Part shown: one piece after another, positions 1 through 12,771 of the stretch
Layout: every line of letters starts with the position of its first letter
Position numbering within the stretch: the stretch's first letter is position 1
From: Ophthalmolycus amberensis
Taxonomy: Eukaryota > Chordata > Actinopteri > Perciformes > Zoarcidae
Direction: 5' to 3'
Assembly: GCA_024529925.1 (NCBI GenBank)
Contig: JAFEUB010001215.1
Span: forward strand, 1,099,001 to 1,163,000
Length of the DNA stretch: 64,000 bases
Position numbers and translations under genes: made by a program
Notes under the pieces: model-generated
Told to the model about the DNA's origin: nothing
The model's database searches: none
What the model saw: only the letters and a program-made list of their open reading frames with translations

Positions 1-497
1 AAGCTTCGACTTCCTTTAAAGTTATTTCCAGTTATTATGGTGCTTATTCCCTTGTTGCTGATTCTCTTGTACAGTCTAGAATAGCAAGGGGAATTCATTT
101 TAACAATGCTGGATAATGTCTGGGAATAAAGTCATTTCATCCACAATAACAAATAAATCTTCGTCAAATTACTCTTTATTTTTATCTTGAAAAGTAGTTT
201 TATTCGACAATATGCTGATTTGTTGAAGTTGAATTTCTACAGCTGCCACTGCAGGTGAACACGCAGGACAGCTTAAAGGAATAGTTCAACATCTCAGGAT
301 ACTCATAATTGTTTTTTTGGCGAAAGTCAGATCGGAAGCTTGACTCATGCCAATCTCATATCTGCATATCATATATTACCTATCATATCATATATTACCT
401 TACAAACATGATGTCAGCAAGATGTCAAACTTGTCATTTAAGGACGAGGTGGGCTTGTACAGTTTAACGGTTCACCGGTTCCCTCACTAATACCCAC
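1..497 (-). other. dock4: dock4 intron 24 (partial) with MITE fragment
   Basis: Runs off the window. Contains the degenerate end of the palindromic MITE family at 273-372. Intron 23 (635-1172) holds only the CA tract next to exon 24. Confidence 0.65.
273..372. mobile_element. End fragment of the palindromic MITE family
   Basis: Starts ttaaaggaatagttcaacat, the family terminus, and follows the family left arm as I know it for about 90 bp before similarity fades. Confidence 0.65.
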
Positions 498-634
498 CGC
501 AGTGCCGTTCTCCTCCTTCTTGATGAGCGAGAGCATGCTGGTGAGGATGCGAGCGCACATGACCAGGTCTCTCTGCTCCTGCATGTGTGCCTGAAGGACG
601 CGCAGCACCACCGGCAACAGGATGCACCGCGACT
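498..634 (-). CDS. dock4: dock4 exon 24 (residues 823-868)
   Basis: Encodes ESRCILLPVVLRVLQAHMQE and QRDLVMCARILTSMLSLIKK, ending NGTA. The acceptor is (TG)11-TTGCAG. The donor is taken as GCG|GTGGGT, which ends on a codon boundary; a GT four bases further on (GTATTA) is the less likely alternative. The last few residues are therefore the least certain of the model. Confidence 0.88.
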
Positions 635-3600
635 CTGCAACACACACACACACACACACACACCGTTGTCATACATCGAAGACATAATGACATATAAGGG
701 GAGAACGCAACAGAGACCAAAATGGGAAAACAATGTTTCTTACATTTAAATAAATGTATCTCTCTGCAAGTCTTTGTGTTGCCTTAATGGGAGGTTTTCT
801 TGCTACATGTAGCCTTTTTTGGAGCATGCTGGGAATAACACATTGACTGTAATCTGCTTCAGTGTAAAGCCTTCATTAAGAACACTTTAATGGCCTGGAG
901 TAAAGTGCACTGTGGGTTACATTAGCCAAGGTGTGTTGTCAAATGAATGCACTGCAGGAGTGCACAACCCATCAGTATAATACGGACTAATATAGCCTGT
1001 TTGTACACGATGCAGCTTGCTCAAATCTGTGCTGTGTGCTTTCCTGCGTTGGTAATCTGTATTTGTGCTATTTGCTGACAAATGTTTTTGTGCTGGGGTT
1101 TCAGTGCGTCGACAAGCTTTAGTTATGTCTGCATACCGAGCTGTGCATCTGTTTGTGTGAACAGATCTTTACCCGGGTTAGTGTAAAGCTGGCTTTCCAC
1201 CGTCTTGGCAATGCACTGCAGCTTGACAGCCTCCAGGCAGTCGGCGTGGACAGCTGTGGGCAGGCTGCCCAGCGTCTCCCTGACGAAGCCGGCCACCTCC
1301 CGCACTGTGAAGATCTTCAACAGCTCGCCATACACTGCCGGGAACGTCCGCAGGAACACCGCCTGGAGAGAACAGGTTCAATCATTCGGAGGCACTATGA
1401 ATCCGTCGGCAAAGGCTGGAATCACTTTGTCGAAACGCATTCAAACTGCAAATTGTACCGAAGAGAGCATTTCAAGATGTGAACATGCATGTTTTATATG
1501 TAATGTCAATACATTCTCCACTAAATCAGCATTACAAAATGTATATTTAATCTCATAAAGGGGCCTCTGTGCTCAAGGTGATGGGGAAAATAACACATTT
1601 TCAGTACCTCGGGGCTTTGGATAAAAGAGTTCATCACACAAGATTCTGTTAAGTCTGAGAAAATGCAACCATAACACAATACTGTGTGCAGTTATGCTGG
1701 TCTGTTGGAAAAGGTAAATATCGGCTATAGTGCAATGAATCACTGGCCTAGACTGGATTTGTCGTCAGGCCGTCAGGGATTACGTGGATTCAATTTGAGG
1801 GCTGCTCCGGGGGGGATTGATGTCTGCCTGTTGCTTGTTTGCAGCTCTCAGTCTGATGCTCTGTCTTCCTGTCAAGTTCTGTCAGATTCTCGCCGCACAA
1901 CTGAAAAATGAAGATTGCTAAAAATCCAGAAGGGCGAGTCACCACCGTGTCCCTTTGTTTCTTTTTACGTTCATTTTTCCAGGAAAGCCCAGGCAGAAGA
2001 TAGAAGTCATTTTTCAGCAACACCTCGTTTAACTGTCACAGGTGTTTTACCTTTTGACAAAAGAGCAGTTCAGCTGGAGCAAAAAGAAGTTCCATAGTAT
2101 TGCTACTTATTGACGGCTCCTTGGTGGCGACAGCTAATTCAGAGGGTTTTCTCTGCTGTCACGGGGTCGAGACTTTGTTTAGAGAAGCCACTTGTCCCGT
2201 AAGGCAGTTGTTCCCCAAGGCAAATTCCATCTGTGCCGAAACATCGCTTGACAATTGCTTAATAAATTACACAATACTCAGACACGGTCTCTAGGATTGA
2301 TGGAACAGCATCCCCTTTGAGTGTTCGTTGCTCTAAACATCACATGCCGAGTCACCCTGTGATGAAAACGATAACACACATATCCGGTTACAGGTGCTGA
2401 AATATGCGTGAATGGATTTGCTTGTTTGTGTGCCGCTGTTGTGTTGAGAATACCGATTAGCCCGAGATCAGGAGTCAGTGGAGGGCTGGAGTGGAGCGTT
2501 TCAGACGGCATGAAGAGGGCATAACTGGAATAGCTCATGTTATGCTCACTCCCGTGGCCTCGGAGTGAGGTGGAATAATTACAAAGTGACTGGAGGGTTG
2601 AAAACAAGATCGGCGGTTTCTTGAGTAGATTGTTATAATTGGTCAAATGAGCTGTGAAAATAAAACCTAATGGGGTAATTGAAAAGATTTCTCCCAAATG
2701 CTAGAACAGATCGTATGTTGAGGTGAGGCAAACAAGGCGATAAAGAAAACTAATTATGAGCATACTTAGGGGAATTAACACACATTTAGATGCTTGTCCG
2801 ACTTGAGTGCTGAGAGCACCCTGGTTGATTAAAAGAGCACATGACTCGAATGGACGAAAGAGAAATTATTGAAGAAAAAAAAAAAGAGGCAAATGAGAAC
2901 ACAAAACAGCAAAACTAAAGACGATAGGGAATAAGGGGAGACGGCAGAGGAATAGGAAACAGATCCCCACACGGGTTATGCAATGGGAAATAATGCAGGT
3001 ATATCCCTCGTTCCAAGTGTGAAGAAATATACACAAAACCACACAAGCAGCTGTTTCTGGTGTGTAATTAGGAGTATCTTTGGCGCGTTTGTTTTGGTTT
3101 GCTTGTTGTAAATCAGCAGAAATGGAAAAGTTGCAACAGAAATTTCTATTCCGACTCCACAGCCCTCTGGCGGCATGAAATTCAATTACAGACAATTTCT
3201 CACCTATCACAACTGCATTAACAGGAGCCCCCCCAAGACAGAAAAACATAAAGTAGCAGGCACAGAGTTACACATCCACACACAACGATGCTCATGGTTT
3301 CAGACGCACAACACACACACACACCTGTGTTTGTGCAACCGGACTGGTGCTTTTGTTTTCCTGCGAGAGGAAGAAGCGGATGGACATGAAGAGCTCGTGG
3401 ATGCAGACCCGGAACTCCTCCTCATTCTGGCCTCCTGTGGCCAATGAGAAGAGCCGGCGAGACTGGATAATGTACTTGAAGATGTACTCGCTGGCCTGGA
3501 GGATAGAAAGAAAAACAGTCGTTTATCATCTGTTCTGTGATGAATAAGCCAAGAAAGTCAGACTTCCCCTCCAGCGGAAATGAGTAAAGAATGATGCGAC

Positions 3601-6600
3601 ATTTCATTTTGCCCCTGATGCATAGCATCCATTTATCTGAAAGCCAATAGTGGTGTTCACTTTTGTTTAAATGACAGAAAATTTCACCTACAACTTTGAT
3701 AGTGGATTTTTTAAGTAATTTATGATCTTTGCTTTAGCTTTTCTCTGTTTTATATCTTCTTTTCTCAAATATTTACCAGTTTCAGACGAGTGATCAGTGG
3801 ACATAAGCAGTCTGAACACCTCATCTTGGGCTCTCGGATCTTGTGGTCGGCATTTATTATAATTTCATTGATTGAAAAAAGAATTGTCAGATTGACTAAT
3901 AACGACAGACATAATTAGTTGTGGCCCTATAGTGCACACAGTTGTAATCACACAGATAACCAGTAACAGTGACCTCCTTTTCTGCTCCAAAATAAAACCT
4001 GTCCAAAAAGATTTGCTCTAAAAAAAAAAAAACGAATAAAAGACATCCTGTGGATCACTCAGACAGACAACCCTTGCAAACACATCTGCGGTGCATCGCT
4101 CATTTATAATTGACTGCATGACAGAGTAACAATTTACATCCGTTGAAGAATGTCCCGCGTGAATGACAAATGGGGGAAACCCACAGCACAGAAGCCGCAA
4201 CGTGCTCCTCCGACGGCACATCGGCACGAGTCATTCGAATATTGTGATGTGGATTCCAAACACCAGAGGCACTGCATTTTCTGCTGATTAAAATTGCATG
4301 CGGCGTAATGGAGTGAGGAGGGGAATAACGGATGGCGGCGCGTTGTGTTCTCTGCTAATGGCGGGGCGGGGGGAGGGGGGGGTAATTAGGAGGAGTGGCA
4401 GCAAGAGGGAGCAAGTTCATTCATTTGCATTCCTGCATGCATCTGTGTTGATGGTGTTATTGTATAAATGTTTGTGACCGTGTGTCTTTTGGAAACATCA
4501 CTCCGACTGCCTTTGGCGCGTGTCCTGTGTGTGTGTGTGTGTGTGTGTGCACGTGTGCGTCCTCGAAGCAGATGCCTCACCTTGAGCACCTGCTGTATGT
4601 GATCCTGGTGCTCGGCGTCAACGATGCGGTCCACGTACCACTTCAGCACTTTGATCAGGTCCCTGGAGAAAACACAGAGGCACGCACAGGATCACCACAT
4701 CACCCCCCCAGCTACATCGCACGTTGCTGCCCTCCACCGGATTTAGCAAACAAAGATGAGGCAATGCAGTCTTCTGCAATGAAACAATGATTTAAAATCA
4801 ATTTCAGAGAAAATGACTGGCTCTTCATAAATACTGCCTCTTCAAATGTTGCAGTCTTAGGATGACAGACAAACCTTTCGTTGTCTGCTCCACTTTTTTT
4901 GCCTCCAGAAAAGTTTTCTCATTCTAATCATGACTGGACGACATCTTGGTTCTCTATAACTTCTCTAATAACTTCAGATCGTGACAATAATGTCTGTGTA
5001 AAGTAATTAAGGTGCGACACGTTGAATGAAACAGTATCAGAGGTAAAGGAGTTTAAAGCAGATGGATGCGGCAGCAGGATTCCGTGTGGGTGCGTTGCAA
5101 AGATTGAAAAAATAATAATAAAAAAGAGAGAAGAAGAAGACACACCAACACGTTATCTTAGCAGGTACAGAGAGTGTGAAGAAGACAGCCGGTGAGAACA
5201 GCAGGTTGTGAATATGTGTGTCGTGAGTGTGTGTGACAGACACAGGAGAGGAAAGGAGGTAGGCGGGAAGCAAAAGTGAGCCCATTTTCACATTTCACAG
5301 CCAGGGGGCACCGTGAGCATTTCATTCACACTCCTGTTGACTCTATCGCAGCACAGAGCCGAGCAGAGCTGCCTCTCAGCGCTGACGCACGTCGGCCTCT
5401 CTGATCGCCTGCGATACATTATGTCATGAGAACACAATACGTGGGCAAGGCTGCGTCGCTGGCCTCGAACAGCAACACCTTGAGAAGCGGAGGCTGAAAC
5501 GTCGTGTACCTGTAGGACAAAGCTCCGGCAAAGTGGCTCTCGATGTAGGTGTCCATGACTGGTTTGAAGTGCTGGAATTTGCTGTCCTGGAGCAAGTTGA
5601 TGATATGGACCTGGAAATAAACACAGAAGACGGATTGCAAAAAAATCATATAAATCATAGTATCGTGTAAAAATGATGACATACACACATATCTGAGCGC
5701 GCATGTGTCAGTGTGACACTGATGTCGAGAGAGGGACACGCAAACAAAGAGTAGTTCGGCGAGCTCTGTGGCGTCGCATCACTCCATCTTTCGCCGCCAG
5801 AAAGTTTGTGTTTTTTTTGTGATTGACTTTGTGCTCGACACATGAAGGAGGAAAGGAGAATGAAGATTCATTAGATCTTGCTTACCAGAGAATCGAACAC
5901 CTTGAGCCCGTATCTCTGGGAGCTTTCGTCCAGAATACCGAAGAGAGTGTCCAGGGTGTCCTGTAGAAACTGGACAAAAGGGAGTTTGTATGTGTGAGCG
6001 GCAGCTTTAAATTGACTTTAACATCCTCATCCTTCTCAGCTTGAACTTAAAATAAAAACATGTGGATTGAAATCAAATCCGAAACAATCGACACGACAAA
6101 TGCCAAGTAGGGCCTACTTTGACAATCTCCGAGCCGTCGATCTCCTTCAGCTTAGAGAGGCTGTCGTTGATCCTTTCGGGGTGGGCTCGCCACTTCAACA
6201 GGTCCAGCATGTCTCCTGAGGAAGACAAAAAGAGGGGGAATCAAACGATAGAACAGTAAGCGAAGGAGATACAGGAACACAGTGAAAAGCACAAGAGATC
6301 AAGACACACATCTCATGTTTGTCTGTAAAGAAAGGCAGGATGACGAGAGCGACGCGCACCTCAGGTCACAAAGCATCACCACACCCTTCAATTACAGCCC
6401 CAAAACCTCCACAGAATCCAAACAAATGATGACATTTTCAAGTGCGGCAGGATAAAGGAGATAAAAAGTCATTTTCCCTGAGCCAGGGTCCCCAGACATA
6501 CGCATGAATAAAACATAAGCCGCAAGAAGAAAGTCTTTCAGCTGTCTCTTCGGATCCCGTTCAACCTGAAGTGGGTCTTTTCAAAAACTTTACATGTAAA

Positions 6601-9600
6601 CCTGCGTCTGTGTGCGCGCACGTGCATGTGTGCACGCGCATGACTGCATTAACCAATCTGTCAAGTGTATTTCGGCATCAAAAACTCTGCTGCAATACTT
6701 CTGTAATCAATTTACAAACAAAATCAAATGCATGCAGGAAATAAAGAGTAAACTGTGCCTGAAGCTTCTTCTGTTTCTATATTCTACTGAATGAGGTAAA
6801 AGATGATTTATCATTTACTGCTAATACTGTTCTCTGGTACAACAGTGACAGTGTCTATGAGTCTCAGTGGGGATAAAACAAGCGTCTCCTTCGCTGCGCA
6901 CCTTAGTACAGTATATTTAATGATTATTGTTGGCTATCGTTTACTGCATTATCAGCAAGCTAGTCCGACTGAAATAAGACAATGCCCGCTCTGCAACCAG
7001 TTTACGAAAGCAAGGATTTATTGGTTCATTAGTGAGCAGTGCGAACTGGAGGCTATTCCCACTCACGTGTTGTTGTTTTTTCACACAATTGCACAGTTTA
7101 GATGGAAATATCGCTTTCTCACCTGCACAAAACTTGCCACTTGCCTCCTTTCCGTGAGTGAAACATATGGCATCTCACCATTTTGTCAGTCTTTTTGGGA
7201 AGTGTTGATCCCTATCTTTGGCAGTAGCTCCTTACCCTACACGCACACAGAGCTGCTCAGACGCACGGGACCAGCTCGTGTACAAGCTAACTCCAGTTAA
7301 AAAATTAAAATGTGACGAGAGTACGAGCGAAGCAGCCAAAACACCTAAAAAAAAAAGTCTTGTTTACCGTTCTGTGTGAGCTTGGTGGAGCAGAGAAAGC
7401 TGGTGATCCAGAAGGACTCCTTGGTGCCTTTCAGAGTCTGGTTGTTGGACGGGAGGTTGGCCTTGGAGAACGGCAGCTTCAGGTAGCGCGGACAGTCTGC
7501 CAAGCTGGTATTCTCCTCGCACTGGGAACAAGGACGGAAAGCAAGAAAAGCACACATTTGGTAAACTGGCACAGACGATGGAGAGGAGAGGAGCGGAATA
7601 ATGTTATACTGTCAAAACACGAACGTAATGCGGTCGCTCTTTTATTACCAATATGTCAAAACGTAAGTTCTATGACTGTACTATATGTCATAGCGCTGTA
7701 GGCCGTATAGCAATCAGCGATTGAGACGTCCAAGCTGTTGCACACAATCAATCACAGAACACTACTGTTATTTTGGGGGATTTAATGTGCTGCTTTAATG
7801 CCTACAGCCTGAGGCCGTTTGAGCTCCAAAAGCAACCACACAGTTTGGACTGATTCTTCGGTGTCTATTTTGGGTCTGGGGTGAAACTAGGCCATGCCAG
7901 CTTCATTGAGCTTTTCAGCAACTTCCATCTGGCATTGGAACGGGCCTCCCCCCCCCCCCTGCTCTGAACGGTGGGAACACACAGGGCTACCAGAGTTGTC
8001 CTCTAAAACTGGCAGGCTCAGGTTGGAGGGTTTGGTAGGACTGAATGTGGCCGTCCTGACAGGAAAAGCAGACAATAAAAAGGAGGAGTTTTTGTTTTTA
8101 AAGACTGTTGAAGATAATTAATCCAATCAGCAATGTAAATAATCAGACTTTCTGGTCACTGTTCTGCCTCACTGCCAATGAAAATGTATGAATGTGCTCA
8201 ATGCGTTTCTGTCCTCCGCAAAACCTGAGGTTTGTGCACACACCCTTCGCCCGCAGCTGAGGGAAACCGCGCAGTCTGCAATTATTCTGAATTACACCCG
8301 AGCCGGTCCTGCAGCAGCGTTTAACTGGGGATGCAGGCCATTTTATTTGCTTTGGTCTCTTGATGTTTTCAAAACCAAAAACGTGTGAAAAGATGAGCGG
8401 GGGCGTCGCAAGGTCTGTAAAATGCCGAAAAAAAGGACGTAAAGGTCGTGCTAAATACAGAGATAGACTCCCTCGAATGAAATGTGTACGCGTTGAACTG
8501 TCTTACACATGCCGAGAAAAAAGACACATACAATACATACTCACTCAAGGTTCAGTTCAACCCCACAGCTGGAGAAATGTTACGCGAGTGGACATGACTC
8601 ATGGGCCAGTCGGGCTGTGATGGAGCGATGTGAGCCGTTTTTCAACCCACGGCACCAAACGGTGCGATAACAGAACCCAGGATTCACATAATCATATACA
8701 GCATGTAATCCCATTCTAAATAGCCTTGGCGTCACCCGTGTGGTGCAAAACAGCTGAGGTTTCACTTAAGAGAATCTTTCAGCTGCAAATTTACCAATGG
8801 ACAGAATGGATTTTCTTTCTGTCCGCTGAACTCTTTTCCTGTTGAATACCATGTCATGCATTGAAAACAGTGGATTTATCCTTTCCTATTGCTTTAGAAT
8901 AAGACATTTTGGACGGAATTACACATCAAGATGAATACTTAGGACACTATGTGTGCCAAAAACACATCCTGGAAAGCACACAGTCCGATCTATTCCATGT
9001 TGTTCAGTCAAAACCTTTGTGTTGTTTTGGTTTTACCTTATGGATAATGAGCTCGTGGGTGCCATCTGGCAGAGTCCTGCCGTCCTCCTGCATCAGAGGG
9101 ACAAAGGAGTAGCCAAACAGTTTCTTCTCGCCCTTGTCTTTAGCTGTCAAACAACAACACATGGACACGGCATTGAGTCCAAAATACACAAGCACAGACT
9201 GTCTGAAAGCACATGAAACAGAGAGCAACATTGTGAAACCAGTTCTATTCAGATTATGCAACAGAGATGAACACGTTGAAAGAGTGAATCTCATGCTCAG
9301 CCTTCAGTGCACGTATTCTACTCGATGCAAACCTAGCACCAAGCTGAATAAGCACTGTTGTACACACACACACAAGCATGCAGGTGATGCACACTCCTGT
9401 CGACAATAGAAGAGCGCCCAAAAAATGCAGCAATGCATCAGCAAAAGGCAAATGACGACAACTAGCGAGCAAACGTAATGCCAACAACTCAGGGTTTTTT
9501 TAGAAGTTAACTCTGCGAATGTTTTATAAGGAAGGAAATGCTGCCAACACTATTTGTGTCTGTAACTGAACACACCGTCAGTACACAACGTCTACCACCG

Positions 9601-9866
9601 GCAAACAGGCAAAAAAACAAGATTTTTAGCTATTAAGTTACTCTCCGAGGGCCTGATTGACTGATTGACGTGGGCGCTAAGTTTTTAAGAAGCTTTCTGA
9701 AAGCTCTGGGCATGATTTGCATTGCATTATTGCACATGTAATCTGATTTATCTGCTGCTTCAGCAATAAAGTGCTAATTTGCGCACAGCGAAAGTGAGAA
9801 GTGTAGCGCTAGCAAGGTTTCTACTTCCTTTCATTGCAACACACCACTTAAGCGCCGTCTACCAGG

Positions 9867-9906
<40 letters not shown>

Positions 9907-12731
9907 CTCCCAGGAGCAGCACAAGTTGTATTAAACTTAGAAAATGGTATTGCACCGTGGCCATTTCTTTTTTTTCCTGTCCTGCTCTGCTGTGATGAAG
10001 TTTTTACACCAGGAAAGATATTGCTTACAAGACTCTAGACTGCAAACTTTTTCATTTTTGTTTGGCTTGGGCGCCGGGAGATTAGGAAAGATTAAGGTGT
10101 ACTGTGTGAAACTTGCTGAGCTCGGCAGAGCGGGTGGGGATTGATGTGTGTTATATTCTTGAAACCACTCCATCGAATACACAAAGCTATTATACAGCAC
10201 AATTCCAGAGTGTGTTTCTTTCTTAATTGTAAACAAGTAAATACTTATCACTTATCATATCTCTGAACTGTCCAGTGAGAGAGAGAAAACAGCTGCTCTT
10301 ACAGCAGCAATAGCATCCCTAACAATAACATATTTGCAAATTGTTTCAGTTGTTTGAAATATCACAGAACCAATCAACAAACGATCGGCTATAATGAGGC
10401 AAAGTATTGCACTGTTGATGCTGACTGGCCCTTGCAGCCCCCTTTAGTCCCATTGAGGGACAACACTGGGCTCCCCACGAACAAATGAACAATTACAGCT
10501 GCTGCATAATGAGTGCAAGTACAAGATGGAATTTTAAAGTATATTCATAAAAAAAAAATTTGCTTCCTGTTTTGCATTTATTGAAAATGAGAGTGTCTGC
10601 TAATCCTATTTCTGCAGACAGGTTGTCCCAGAGTTTGGGAGCCCGAATAGTATGTGTAATAAGGCCTCTCCAGACTGGTGTCACCACAGGCCTTAAATTG
10701 GGCTCTTAACGGGCAGCCCTTTGGTAGTAATGCTAGCACTGCGAGCAGTAATAAGGCTGCTATATCTGCTGCACACAGCCACACAGCCTCCCAGCTTGGC
10801 TGCAAACCGCATAATAATATCAGCTTGTTATGAGAGAAGAGACTGCCCTCTCCCCCTGCAGCTCAGAGAGAGGGAGAGAGAGAGCGAGAGAGCAATATTT
10901 TAGTTATAATTAAAGTTGTGTCTCATTAGGAGGTGAGAAGTTGGACAAACTAGTCTCATTATGAAAACGCTTCAACAAGCGCACACTTATGCACTTGGAC
11001 GCAGTCTATTTGGGGGTGGCAGCGGCCTCTGGGCTCGAGGCTGGGGTGTTGGCGGATTCAAGCGGGTGGGGTAAGCGAGTGTTTATTGTACTCCAATCTC
11101 CCTTCACAACGATGCCTCTCTTTGCCTCCAACTCCCCAGGATAATCAACTGAACAGAGCAGCAGTGCCTCTCGGGCATTCACACCTGAACAGGTAAAGCC
11201 TGGAAAAAGATGAATTAAAAGGGTTAGCCAAATTCCTGTTCCCACTTACTGGAGCAGTGTCGGAACTCAAACCTGACGTGTGACCCGCGAAACATGTCGA
11301 CCGGGATTGGCAGCTTGATCTGCTCGGCCCAGCGCGGGCTGTTGTTGTGGTACAGCACCAAGGAGTGGTACTCATCCCCACCTGGTTCACCAGAGCCGGC
11401 AGCCACGTGAGTCTGAGGGAGACACAAAGAAGAGCGTGAATCAAGACAAAGGGCGGAGGGGGAAGAATGAAAAGAAAAAGAAAAAAACAGGAAGTGAGGA
11501 GAGGAAATGAGAGGCCAGGCTCTGGGATGAGGTAAGGGGCAGATTTTGAAGGACACAATGACTTCATGAGTCAGACGTGAAAAGACAGGGGCGCATTGAA
11601 AACCGTTCACACACACCGCGAGTGCCAATAAAGTGAGAACGGCGGGGGTTTCATGCGTGTGTTTATGTGTGTCAGAGGGATGCGTGGCAGCAGGGTTATG
11701 TTTGAGTCTATTTTCTCTTCAAGGCCGAGGCAGCGCAGGAAACCACAGGAGCAGGCTGTCACAGCACTGCACCAGAATTGGGCAACACACGAGAGAGACA
11801 CTTAGCTCTCATCTGGGTCAGCCATATTTAAATGAGGAGTTTTGCTCCAAAATAAGCCACCCGCTATTAAGGACTTAATAAGGCATTTACTATCCTTAAA
11901 CAACGTGGTTAGTCATTTCAAATGCTATATTTTACGCAGAATGTGAACTGTGAAAAAAATGTGTTTTTACCTTGAGGATCAGCCCATCGATATCCAGCAC
12001 ATAGACAGTGATCTCTACGTTCCTGGAAACGCTTTTCCCGCCCTTCTCAAACTCGCCTCTCTCCAGTGTGATGTAAAGGTCATTCCTCACCTCCCCTGCA
12101 GGAACAGGAAGGTAAAAGAGGCAACAAGGCATCGGTTATGCATACGAGCACGCATTATTAATGGTCGCTCAGCAGCGGGGACCACAATTTTTTGTGTTTG
12201 TAATGCTTCGTGACAGGAGTGGACAGCATTTAGGTTAGTGGCATTGACTGACGTGAAATCGAGGCCTGAGGCACGACCTTCCACAACCAGAGAAAACAAG
12301 ATTTATTAAAACCCGCAATACGTAGCCTGGGCTGCTGACATCCACATGCTTTGATTACAGCAGAGTAACAGGAGGCCATACTCCACACAATCGATGTAGT
12401 AAGTAGACCGACAGTATATATACACAATCTTTTTTTATTCGATGCATTCTTCTTCCTTTCACAAAAGCTGGAGCCTACATTACCCACAGTGCAACTCAAC
12501 CTGGTCAATATATCAGAAGATAGTCATACAAAATCACCCCAGGGGGTGATATTCTACATCTTTTTGTTAGAACTGCAGCTGTATGACGGGGCCAGGCACA
12601 CATTTATTCCCTCCTGTAGGGGAAGTCAAAATGGTGCAAAGCCCTCTGGGTAAGAAAAAGATTACACTTGTTTCCTCTGCAGCCAATCTGCTCTGCGTTC
12701 AGACAGTGTTAAATATGTTCCCTATATAACC

Positions 12732-12771
<40 letters not shown>

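Larger units (their letters stand above)
3496..4580 (-). other. dock4: dock4 intron 21
   Basis: Holds a dispersed repeat copy (3690-3928) and a GT tract (4526-4549) that on the transcript is CA repeat just downstream of the exon 21 donor. Confidence 0.7.
9144..11249 (-). other. dock4: dock4 intron 15
   Basis: Contains a TG tract at 9869-9903 and a degenerate dispersed repeat at 10580-10770. The remainder is unremarkable. Confidence 0.7.

Noticed and set aside
498..634. Alternative exon 24 donor four bases downstream (GTATTA)
   Set aside because: GTGGGT is the better donor and leaves the exon on a codon boundary; cDNA would settle it.
6803..7300. 165-codon open frame on the plus strand in intron 17
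   Set aside because: No resemblance to a known family, no plausible splice partners and ordinary intronic composition; long chance frames are expected in 64 kb.
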